Source: Streptosporangium canum (lineage in GTDB: Bacteria > Actinomycetota > Actinomycetes > Streptosporangiales > Streptosporangiaceae). Taken from it: DNA of 64,000 nt. Numbering within the stretch: the first letter of the stretch is position 1; every line of letters starts with the position of its first letter. The translations under genes and the position numbers were made by a program. The stretch lies in NCBI RefSeq assembly GCF_900113865.1, contig NZ_FOQY01000028.1, positions 54,505 to 118,504 of the forward strand, given 5' to 3'. The notes beneath the pieces are model-generated. The model did no database searches. It saw only the letters and a list, made by a program, of their open reading frames with translations, and had not been told where the DNA came from. Positions 8,283 to 15,545 of the stretch are shown piece after piece.

Positions 8283-9653
8283 TCACAACCTCCGGTCGGT
8301 GGGTTCATTGAAGACCATGGTGTGCCCCAGTGGCCAGCCGGGATCGCCGGTGCGGGCGAAACGCACCCAGGCGGCGTGCATCGCGTCGGCCACGGCCTGC
8401 GGCGCGTCCGGCCCCGCGGTGCGTTCGACGCCGGGCGCGTCGAGCACGTCGAAGACGAAGGGCAGGTCGAGGTTGTGCACCGCGCCCACGCGTCCGCCGC
8501 CGACCGGGCTCTCGACGGGCGACTCCCACCGGAACTCGTAGGCGTAGGCGGGCCTGGCCTCGCGGATCCAGCGCGTCTCGCGGGTGAACAGGTGCTGGGT
8601 GACGGCGCGTCCGACGCGCTCGGCGGGTGTGAGGCCGGGTCCGTCGACCTGGACGCCGAGGTGGTCGAGCGCGGCCTGCGCGGCGACCTCGTCGAGGCCG
8701 GCGGCCAGGCGGCGGACGAACACGTCGGCCTCCTGGGAGGTGCAGCCGACCAGCAGCGGCAGGTGCCCGCTCGCGCCTGCGCGCAGGGCGGCCAGCGGGA
8801 CGGCCGGGATCAGGTCACCGTCGACGACCGGCTTGACCGGCACCGACTCGTTCAGCCCGCCGGCGTCGCCGGTCAGCGGCGGCGGCTGTTCGGCGACGAG
8901 CGCCTCGGGGGGCAGCCCGGCGAAGGAGGACCTGGTCGGGTCGATCCCCAGCCGGGTGGCGAGCGTCTTGGCGTAGTCGCGCGCCTCCTGCTCGGTGGCG
9001 ACCAGGTTGGCCGAGCCGCTCATCACGATCGCGCGCCGGAACAGCCCTTCGGCGCGGGGCATCGTCAGCAGGGTGGCGACGGCGGCGCCGCCCGCCGACT
9101 GCCCGGCGATCGTCACGTTGCCGGGGTCGCCGCCGAAGGCCGCGATGTTGTCGCGTACCCATTGCAGCGCGGCCAGCCAGTCGAGGACGCCCCGGTTGAG
9201 CGGGGCGTCCTCCAGGGCCAGGAAGCCCTCGAAGCCGAGCCGGTAGTTGACGGCCACGCAGACCACGCCGTCACGGGCGAAGCGGGTGCCCTGGTGCCAG
9301 GCCGCCCCGTTGCCGCCGATGGCGAACGCGCCGCCGTGGATCCACACCAAAACGGGCAGCCCGGCCCGGCCGGTCTCAGGGGTGCGCACGTCGAGGTTGA
9401 GGCAGTCCTCGCCGACCTCGAAGACGTCGGGCGCGTACAGGCCGATGTCCTCACCGGCCGCCTGCGGGGCGGCGGGGCCCCGCGTGACGGCGGACCGTAC
9501 ACCCTCCCACGCGGGTGGCGAGACGGGCGCGCCGAAGCGGTGCTCGCCGAAGGGCGGGGCGGCGTACGGCACGCCGAGGAAGGCGAGCACCCCCTCCTCG
9601 GCCCTGCCCTCGACCAGCCCGGCAGTGGTTGGCACGATCATGCGCGACGCCAT
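8283..9653 (-). CDS. Type-B carboxylesterase
   Basis: A 456-residue enzyme of the carboxylesterase/cholinesterase fold. The N-terminal family block (VPYAAPPFGEHRFGAP) is followed by the oxyanion-hole motif VWIHGGAFAIGG (about residue 100), the DWLAALQWVRDNIAAFGGDP block and the nucleophile motif GQSAGGAA (about 183). No signal peptide is present, so it acts in the cytoplasm after import. It starts within the end of the M28 gene: GTG/ATG 9653 has an AGGGA site, while the internal ATG 9641 forms an ATGA overlap with the M28 stop. Both starts are possible and differ by four residues. It likely removes acyl or aryl esters from the imported compound. Confidence 0.9.
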   Translation of the reverse strand: MASRMIVPTTAGLVEGRAEEGVLAFLGVPYAAPPFGEHRFGAPVSPPAWEGVRSAVTRGPAAPQAAGEDIGLYAPDVFEVGEDCLNLDVRTPETGRAGLPVLVWIHGGAFAIGGNGAAWHQGTRFARDGVVCVAVNYRLGFEGFLALEDAPLNRGVLDWLAALQWVRDNIAAFGGDPGNVTIAGQSAGGAAVATLLTMPRAEGLFRRAIVMSGSANLVATEQEARDYAKTLATRLGIDPTRSSFAGLPPEALVAEQPPPLTGDAGGLNESVPVKPVVDGDLIPAVPLAALRAGASGHLPLLVGCTSQEADVFVRRLAAGLDEVAAQAALDHLGVQVDGPGLTPAERVGRAVTQHLFTRETRWIREARPAYAYEFRWESPVESPVGGGRVGAVHNLDLPFVFDVLDAPGVERTAGPDAPQAVADAMHAAWVRFARTGDPGWPLGHTMVFNEPTDRRL

Positions 9654-10948
9654 CCGGCCGTCCCTTCGACGATTCTGATCGCCGCCCGGGTGAGCGGCTC
9701 AAGGCCGGCCTCGTGCACCTTGTCGAGGGTGTCGGCCGAGTCGAACAGGTACATGGGCGCCGACAGGAAGTGCACGAGCGGCACCCCCTCGGGGTGGAAG
9801 AAGGCCCCGTCGGTGGGCGGCATCGGGGAGAACACGTCCGGCGGCAGCACGAAGGAGCGCCTCAGGTCCTCCGCGACGAGGGCCGCCGCCACCAGGCTCT
9901 CCAGCTCCGGCTTCCTGGTGGTGAACCACCAGCCGGGTTCGGGGTCGCCGGTGGGCACCAGCTCGCCGTCCACGACCACGCACCGCCGGGCGGCGTGCTC
10001 CAGGTGGAGCTGGAGCACGACGTCGCCCAGCAGGCCGCGGTTCTCCTCGATGAAGGCCCGGGTGCCCGCGGCGTGCGCCATGTGACCCGCGGTCAGCAGG
10101 AAGAGAAGGTTGTGCGGCCGGTCCCGCTCGGGCACGCCCGCCCAGTACTGGGCGGCGGCCAGCACCAGCGCGATCCCCGAGGCGTCCTCGACGGCCGAGG
10201 CCCAGGGCGCGTCGTGGTGCGAGCCGATGATCACCCACTGGCCGGAGCGGCCGGGGAGCGTGCCGATCACGTTGTGCGAGAGGGCCGGGCCCGTCTCCGA
10301 CTCGACGGTGAGCGTGCCCGTGCAGGGGCCCTCGTCGACCAGGTCGAGCACCCGACGCGCGTCGCCGCCCGACAGCCAGACGGCCGGAAGGTCGCGGTGC
10401 ACGGCGTCGTAGGGCACGTAGTAGTCGCGGGTCTCCCACGGCACCCCGGTCAGCGCCCCCGCGAAGGCGGCGGCGCCGCCGTCCATGACGCCCTGGATGA
10501 CGTCGAGGTAGTCGAGCTGGAACGGCAGCGTCTGGACCAGCTCGTCGAAGACGCCCTCGGGGTCGTGCACGGCCGTCGCCAGCTCCCTGAGGTAGGACTG
10601 CGGCAGCTCGGTGAAGGTGTACTCGGGCACGACGATCGCGCCCGGCACGACCTCGCGGCTGACCGGCGCGCGCACGGTCGCCTTCGGCGTGGTGTACGGC
10701 AGGGCGGACGCCGCCACCCGCACGACTCTCGACGGGTCGGCGTCCAGGCCCACCACCAGGGCCGCCGTCACCGGCCGCCAGACGGGCAGCTCGACCGGCG
10801 CCAGCCGTACGTCGTGCAGCCCGAACTCGGTGAAGCGCTCGGCGGCCCACGCGGCGGTCCAGTCGTCGGCCGGGTAGCCGGGACGCCTGATGCCCCGCGA
10901 GGTGACCGTCTCGATCCACTCCATCATCCTCGCGGTGTCCGGGATCAT
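9638..10948 (-). CDS. M28-family zinc aminopeptidase-like protein (cytoplasmic)
   Basis: A 436-residue protein without a signal peptide. The stretch VIIGSHHDAPWASAVEDASG (about residues 240-260) matches the M28 metal-binding HxD region, and LLFLLTAGHMAHAAGTRAFIEE corresponds to the usual FxxFxxEExGLxGS area, where the Glu-Glu pair is replaced by Gly-His. Further His residues occur in LQLHLEHAARR and FFHPEGVP. M28 enzymes are di-zinc amino- or carboxypeptidases. It starts on an ATGA overlap with the upstream permease and overlaps the esterase downstream, so it is made with the transporter. It probably trims amide or peptide bonds of the imported compound; the altered Glu positions make the exact reaction uncertain. 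Confidence 0.82.
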   Translation of the reverse strand: MIPDTARMMEWIETVTSRGIRRPGYPADDWTAAWAAERFTEFGLHDVRLAPVELPVWRPVTAALVVGLDADPSRVVRVAASALPYTTPKATVRAPVSREVVPGAIVVPEYTFTELPQSYLRELATAVHDPEGVFDELVQTLPFQLDYLDVIQGVMDGGAAAFAGALTGVPWETRDYYVPYDAVHRDLPAVWLSGGDARRVLDLVDEGPCTGTLTVESETGPALSHNVIGTLPGRSGQWVIIGSHHDAPWASAVEDASGIALVLAAAQYWAGVPERDRPHNLLFLLTAGHMAHAAGTRAFIEENRGLLGDVVLQLHLEHAARRCVVVDGELVPTGDPEPGWWFTTRKPELESLVAAALVAEDLRRSFVLPPDVFSPMPPTDGAFFHPEGVPLVHFLSAPMYLFDSADTLDKVHEAGLEPLTRAAIRIVEGTAGWRRA

Positions 10949-11754
10949 CGTTTCAGCCCTCCGAAGGTGAGTCCCGCCACGTAGTAGCGCTGCAGCGCCA
11001 CCATCAGGATGAACGGCGGCACGGCGGTGACCAGTGCCGCGGTGGTGGTCAGGTGATAGGTGAAGCCGACCTCGCTCTGGAAGTTGGCCAGCCCCACCGG
11101 CAACGGCCACAGCTCCTGCTCGTTGGCCACGATCAGCGGCCAGAGCAGGTTGTCCCACTGCGCCAGGAAATGCACGAGGAACAGGGTGATGAGCGCGGGC
11201 TTGAGCAGCGGCACGGCGACGCGCGCGAAGATGCGGAACTCCCCCGCGCCGTCGACCCGCGCGGCCAGCAGCAGCTCCTTCGGGATGCCGAGGGCGAACT
11301 GCCGCACCAGGAAGACGCCGAACGCGCTGATCATGCCGGGCACCATCATGCCCTGGAAGGTGTTGACCCAGCCGAGCTCCTTCACGATGAGGAAGACGGG
11401 GATGACCAGGACCATCGGGGTGAGCGCGAGCGTGCCGACCACCAGCGCGAACAGGACGCGGCGGCCGGGGAAGGACAGCTGGGCCATCGCGTATCCGGCG
11501 GCGGCCGAGAAGATCACGTCCAGGACGCCGGTGCCGACGCACAGGATGAGGCTGTTGCGCAGGTAGGTGGGCAGGTTGCCCTCGCCGAACAGCAGCCTGA
11601 TGTTGTCGGGCAGGTGGAAGCCGTTGAAGACCAGCCCGCGCAGGTCGGTGTCGTCGGGCGCCGAGGCGACGACGAGCATGGCGTAGACCGGCAGCAGCAT
11701 GAACCCGACCGCGACGATCAGCCAGACGGTGCGCAGGACGGTTCCCGCTCTCAT
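10945..11754 (-). CDS. Carbohydrate-type ABC importer permease (MalG family)
   Basis: A 269-residue membrane protein with six hydrophobic segments and the EAA-type cytoplasmic loop ELLLAARVDGAGEFRIFARV, which contacts the ATPase. It starts at ATG 11754 on an ATGA overlap with the MalF-type permease and ends on an ATGA overlap with the M28 gene. This is the second half of a CUT1-class importer (family named for maltose permease MalG). No ATPase gene is in the operon; in actinomycetes a shared MsiK-type ATPase encoded elsewhere usually serves such importers. Confidence 0.93.
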   Translation of the reverse strand: MRAGTVLRTVWLIVAVGFMLLPVYAMLVVASAPDDTDLRGLVFNGFHLPDNIRLLFGEGNLPTYLRNSLILCVGTGVLDVIFSAAAGYAMAQLSFPGRRVLFALVVGTLALTPMVLVIPVFLIVKELGWVNTFQGMMVPGMISAFGVFLVRQFALGIPKELLLAARVDGAGEFRIFARVAVPLLKPALITLFLVHFLAQWDNLLWPLIVANEQELWPLPVGLANFQSEVGFTYHLTTTAALVTAVPPFILMVALQRYYVAGLTFGGLKR

Positions 11755-12674
11755 TCGTCGCCTCCCTTCAGGAACCCGAACTGCAGCGCCGAGACGATCA
11801 CCATGGCGACGAGCAGCACCATGCCCATCGCGGCGGCGTAGCCCATGTGCTCGTAGGGGAAGGCGTTGGCCCAGATGTAGTACGGCAGCACCTGGGTGGC
11901 GTCGGCGGGCCCGCCGCCGGTGAGCAGGAAGGCGGGCACGAACGCCTGCATCGATCCGGCCACCGAGATGACCAGGACGAACAGCAGGGTCCTGCGCAGC
12001 AGCGGGAGCGTGATCCGGGTGAACGTGGTCACCGCCCCTGAGCCGTCGATGGCGGCGGCCTCGTACACCTCGCCGGGCAGCGCCTGCAGCCCGGCGGTCA
12101 GGATGATCACGAACAGCCCCATGCTCTTCCAGACGACCATCACGACCAGGGCCCAGATGGCCAGGTCGGAGCTGGTCAGCCAGGACTGCGGACCGATCCC
12201 GACCAGGCCGAGGAGGGTGTTGGCCAGGCCCCGGTCGGAGTAGATGATCACCCAGACCATGGACGTGGCGGCGAGCGGCATCACGGCCGGAATCATGACG
12301 AGCGCTCTGAGCCCGCGGTTGAGCCGTCCCGGCTTGCTCAGCGGCACGGCCACCAGCAGGGCCAGCACGATCGTCGGGACGACCGTGCAGACCGTGTAGA
12401 CGACGGTGATCCACGCCGAGTTGAGGAAGCCGGGGTCGGCGAACATGCGCTCGTAGTTGGCCAGGCCGATCCAGTTGGGCGTCCCCGCCATCTCGTAGTC
12501 GGTGAAGCTGAGATAGATGGCGGCCAGGAACGGGACGAGCCAGAACACGACGAAGAAGACGGCCACCGGGAGGGTCAGCGCCACGCCCGCCGCGGCCTGG
12601 GGCCGGGCCCTGCCCCTGCCGAGCACGCTCACAGGGCCATGGGGCCGGGCTCTGACCCTGTCGAGCACGCTCAC
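11751..12674 (-). CDS. Carbohydrate-type ABC importer permease (MalF family)
   Basis: A membrane protein of about 307 residues with six hydrophobic segments, the first at about residues 29-50, and the EAA loop EVYEAAAIDGSGAVTTFTRI. It overlaps the binding-protein stop as GTGA (GTG 12674). An imperfect 42-bp tandem duplication at the start recreates the same GTG-AGC-GTG context at 12632, so translation could begin at either copy with a 14-residue difference. Neither has a strong ribosome binding site, which fits translational coupling. It pairs with the MalG-type permease next in the operon. Confidence 0.92.
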   Translation of the reverse strand: MSVLDRVRARPHGPVSVLGRGRARPQAAAGVALTLPVAVFFVVFWLVPFLAAIYLSFTDYEMAGTPNWIGLANYERMFADPGFLNSAWITVVYTVCTVVPTIVLALLVAVPLSKPGRLNRGLRALVMIPAVMPLAATSMVWVIIYSDRGLANTLLGLVGIGPQSWLTSSDLAIWALVVMVVWKSMGLFVIILTAGLQALPGEVYEAAAIDGSGAVTTFTRITLPLLRRTLLFVLVISVAGSMQAFVPAFLLTGGGPADATQVLPYYIWANAFPYEHMGYAAAMGMVLLVAMVIVSALQFGFLKGGDE

Positions 12675-12682
12675 AGGGCCAG
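12621..12682 (-). repeat. 42-bp imperfect tandem duplication at the start of the MalF-type gene
   Basis: The sequence GAGCACGCTCACAGGGCC (plus strand) occurs at 12621 and again at 12663, exactly 42 bp apart, and similarity continues between the copies with a few substitutions. The unit equals 14 codons, so the frame is kept. The duplication covers the binding-protein stop/permease start junction and thus doubles the initiation site. Confidence 0.85.
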
Positions 12683-13924
12683 CCGCACGGTGGAGTCGAA
12701 GGTCGCCGCGGCCTGGGCGGGGGTCGACTTGCCGTGGGCGACGGAGTCGACGGCGCCGGCCGCGGCCTTCGCCAGTTCGAGGGTGCCGGGGATGATCGGG
12801 CCGAAGTCGACATGCGGGAGGCTGTCGGCGACGATCTTCATGATCTCGGACTTGCCGCGCGGCCCGGCGTCGCGCCAGCCCTTGGTCGGGATGATGATGC
12901 CGTTGTCGAGGTTGGCGGTCACCGACGGGGCGCCCTGCAGGTAGTTGACGAGGTGCCAGGCGGTGAACTGGTTGGGCGAGTCCTTGGCCACGCCCCAGCC
13001 CCAGGTGTAGGCGGGAACGACGGGCGGCCCGCCGGCCCAGGTGGGCATGGGCGCGACGCCGTACTGCTTGCCGAAGGTGAGCTTGTCCTTGCCCAGCTTC
13101 TCCAGCGCGGGGCCGAGGAAGGCGCCGCTGACGACCATGGCGGCCTCGCCGGAGTAGAACAGGCCGAGCGCGCCCAGCGGGTTGGAGAGCTTGGGGTTGC
13201 CGATCCCCGACATGTATGTCAGGGCGTCGATGCCCTGCTCGGTGGCCAGCGACGCCTTCGCGCCGCCGGCCGCGACGAGCTCGCCGCCCTTGCCCCGGAC
13301 GAGGGCGGTCAGCGTCATGAGGGCCCACTGCGGGTCGCCGTAGAGCCACTGCAGGCCGACCCGCCTGCGGTCCTTCGAGGTCAGCCTGGCGCTGTGGTCG
13401 GCGATCTCCTCCCAGGTCGCCGGGGGCTTGTCGGGGTCGAGTCCGGCCTCCTCGAACCGGTCCTTGCGGTAGTAGAGCATGCAGGGGTTGAAGTCGACGG
13501 GCACGCCGTAGGGCACGTCCTGGTAGGTGAGCGGGGTGGTCGTGCCCGGCTCGTAGTTCTGCAGCGGCAGCGCCTTGGTGTCGACGGGCGCGAGCCGCTG
13601 CTTCTTGGCGTGCGCGGGGAAGCTCCAGTGGCCGATCTTGAAGACGTCGGGCGGGGCGCCGCCGCTGAAGGCGGTCAGCAGTTTGGCGTCGAGCTGGCCC
13701 ACGGGCAGGTAGAGCAGCTTCACGTCGACCTTGAACTCGGCGATGTAGCGGTGCACGAGCTCCTGGAACTGCCGGCCGGTGTCCTGCGAGCCGTGCAGCC
13801 AGACGGTGACCTCGCCGTGCGGCCCGCCGTCCGCGGCCTGCTGCCGGGGCTGGTCCTTGCCGCATCCGGCGAGCAGGGTGAGCGCGCCGGCGGCCAGTAG
13901 CCCACGCCGCGTCAGATCCGCCAT
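12671..13924 (-). CDS. Extracellular solute-binding lipoprotein of a carbohydrate-type ABC importer
   Basis: A 417-residue protein with an N-terminal signal containing RR followed by GLLAAGALTLLAGC (lipobox Cys at residue 21), then a family-1 binding-protein body (VTVWLHGSQDTG near the start, KRF/YYRKDRFEEAGLDPDKPPATWEE in the middle). The twin arginine suggests possible Tat export. It would be anchored outside and hand the ligand to the two permeases encoded directly downstream. It lies 10 nt after the alpha/beta hydrolase gene. The ligand is unknown; the neighbours suggest a glycoside or other acylated or amidated compound rather than a simple sugar. Confidence 0.93.
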   Translation of the reverse strand: MADLTRRGLLAAGALTLLAGCGKDQPRQQAADGGPHGEVTVWLHGSQDTGRQFQELVHRYIAEFKVDVKLLYLPVGQLDAKLLTAFSGGAPPDVFKIGHWSFPAHAKKQRLAPVDTKALPLQNYEPGTTTPLTYQDVPYGVPVDFNPCMLYYRKDRFEEAGLDPDKPPATWEEIADHSARLTSKDRRRVGLQWLYGDPQWALMTLTALVRGKGGELVAAGGAKASLATEQGIDALTYMSGIGNPKLSNPLGALGLFYSGEAAMVVSGAFLGPALEKLGKDKLTFGKQYGVAPMPTWAGGPPVVPAYTWGWGVAKDSPNQFTAWHLVNYLQGAPSVTANLDNGIIIPTKGWRDAGPRGKSEIMKIVADSLPHVDFGPIIPGTLELAKAAAGAVDSVAHGKSTPAQAAATFDSTVRLAL

Positions 13925-13934
13925 GGTGGTTCTC

Positions 13935-14792
13935 CTAGGTGAGGTTCTTGAGGGCCCGGTTCTGCCAGGCGGTGTTGGTGGGGAGCTCGGCGGCGCTGCC
14001 GGCGAACGCCCCGCGGGCCTGGGAGTCGACCTGGAGGCGGTACCTCAGCCAGGCGGTCACGTAGCCGAGGAAGGCCCCGCCGGTGTTCTGGATGTCGTTG
14101 TGCCCCGCGCCCTTGAGCAGCGCCCGGCCCGCTCCGGCGGTGGCCTGGTCGTAGTAGCCCTGCACGGTCGCGGCCGAGGAGATCAGCCAGTCGTTCGCGC
14201 CGCTGAGGAAGAGCACCGGGCAGGTCAGGTCGGCGACGGAGAACTCGTCTCCCGGGCCGGCCATCCACTGCGCGGGCACGGCGATCGGCACGACGGTCTT
14301 GATCAGCCCGGCGGAGTCGTTGGCCGCGTTGATGGATCCGCCCGCACCCTGGGAGTGGCCGACGGCGGCGACCTGGGCGGTGTTCAGCTTGCCGTGGAAG
14401 ACGCTGGCGGGGTCGGTGTCGAGGCTGATGAGGTGCTGGGCGGCGGCGAGGATCTCGGCGCCGGTGCCCGTGGTCGTGTCGGTGGAGGCGACCACCGCGA
14501 AGCCCCACGAGGCGAGGTGGTTGAGCAGTCCCGGATAGTTGTCGGGGGTGGCCCACGAGCCGTTGCCCCAGGTGACGATCGGGTGGGTGACGCCGCCCGA
14601 GCCCAGGGTCTGCGGGTAGTAGAGCCGGTGGCCGCCCGAGGTGCCGGTGGCGACCGGCCACGGACCCGCCGCCTTGTAGATCGTCTCGATGGTGGAGGCG
14701 GCGTTGGCCTCGGTGGTCAAGGACAGGAATCCGGCCGACATGAGGCCGAGCGCCCCTGCCCGCAACGCCTGCCGGCGGGTGAAGTTCTCCAT
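13935..14792 (-). CDS. Secreted (Tat) alpha/beta hydrolase, lipase/cutinase-like
   Basis: Start chosen at ATG 14792, which has GAGG 5 nt upstream; a GTG at 14798 is an alternative. The N-terminus MENFTRRQALRAGALGLMSA is a Tat-type signal, with probable cleavage after ANA near residue 31. The 285-residue body carries GHSQGAGG (Ser about residue 148), a plausible acid in SGANDW (about 202) and His in GAGHND (about 229), and resembles actinobacterial lipases of the cutinase/PET-hydrolase group. It is the first gene of the operon, so esters may be attacked outside before uptake by the importer. Regulation by the divergent TetR through the palindrome at 14813-14830 is likely. Confidence 0.88.
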   Translation of the reverse strand: MENFTRRQALRAGALGLMSAGFLSLTTEANAASTIETIYKAAGPWPVATGTSGGHRLYYPQTLGSGGVTHPIVTWGNGSWATPDNYPGLLNHLASWGFAVVASTDTTTGTGAEILAAAQHLISLDTDPASVFHGKLNTAQVAAVGHSQGAGGSINAANDSAGLIKTVVPIAVPAQWMAGPGDEFSVADLTCPVLFLSGANDWLISSAATVQGYYDQATAGAGRALLKGAGHNDIQNTGGAFLGYVTAWLRYRLQVDSQARGAFAGSAAELPTNTAWQNRALKNLT

Positions 14793-14812
14793 GGTCACCT
14801 CGTAGGTTATTT

Positions 14813-14830
14813 GGAGACGTGAACGTCTCC
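14813..14830. promoter_or_regulatory. TetR operator palindrome in the divergent intergenic region
   Basis: GGAGACGT-GA-ACGTCTCC is a perfect 8-bp inverted repeat with a 2-bp spacer, midway between the oppositely oriented hydrolase operon and the TetR gene. Symmetry, size and position are those of a TetR-family operator controlling both directions. Confidence 0.8.
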
Positions 14831-14858
14831 TAAGAGAGGGAAGTACGATCGGAGAGCG

Positions 14859-15545
14859 ATGTCAAGACATGAACAGAAGGAAATTCCGGCGGCCCGGCCG
14901 CTCCCCAGGGGGCGGCACGGACTCTCCCCCGACACGGTGCGCAACTCCCAGCGAGAGCGCCTCGTGGAGGCCATGCTGAAGCTCGTCGCCAGACGCGGAT
15001 ACGCCGCCACGAGCGTGCCGGACGTGATCGCCGCCGCGCGGGTCTCGCGCAACGCCTTCTACGCCCAGTTCGCCGACAAGGAGGCGTGCTTCCTCGCCGG
15101 ATGCGAGCGCGACCTGCCCGAGTTGATCGACTCGATCCGCACGGCCGCGTCGGGGGCGGGCGACCGCTGGAACGAGGCGCTCCGGCTGGGGATGACCGCC
15201 TACCTGCGGTGGTGGCAGGAGCGCCCGGAGTACGCGCAGGCGTACTTCGTGGAGTTGCCGAGGGCGGGCGAGCGGGCCGTCGAGCAGCGTGACGCCGCCT
15301 ACCGGCCCTTCCTCGACATGTTCGGGGCGCTGGCCGCGCGGGCCAGGCTGGAGGATCCCTCGCTGCCGCCGCTGCGTGCCGCGGTGCCCCGCCTGATCGT
15401 CTACGGGACCACCGAGTTCATCGCCTCGGAGGTGCGTGAGGGCCGCGTCGCCACCCTGACGTCGTCGGCCGGCGACCTCTACCACTACACGGTCGCCCTG
15501 CTCGCCGGCCCCGATCACGGCATCGCGACCACCCCTTCCGCCTGA
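14859..15545 (+). CDS. TetR/AcrR-family transcriptional regulator
   Basis: A 228-residue regulator. The HTH is at about residues 30-76 (ARRGYAATSVPDVIAAARVS with NAFYAQFADKEACFLAG), and the C-terminal ligand domain is longer than average. It is divergent from the seven-gene transporter/hydrolase operon with a perfect palindrome in between, so it probably represses that operon and itself until a pathway ligand, perhaps an acyl-CoA, binds. Its 3' end overlaps the convergent glycosidase gene by about 30 bp. Confidence 0.92.
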   Translation: MSRHEQKEIPAARPLPRGRHGLSPDTVRNSQRERLVEAMLKLVARRGYAATSVPDVIAAARVSRNAFYAQFADKEACFLAGCERDLPELIDSIRTAASGAGDRWNEALRLGMTAYLRWWQERPEYAQAYFVELPRAGERAVEQRDAAYRPFLDMFGALAARARLEDPSLPPLRAAVPRLIVYGTTEFIASEVREGRVATLTSSAGDLYHYTVALLAGPDHGIATTPSA

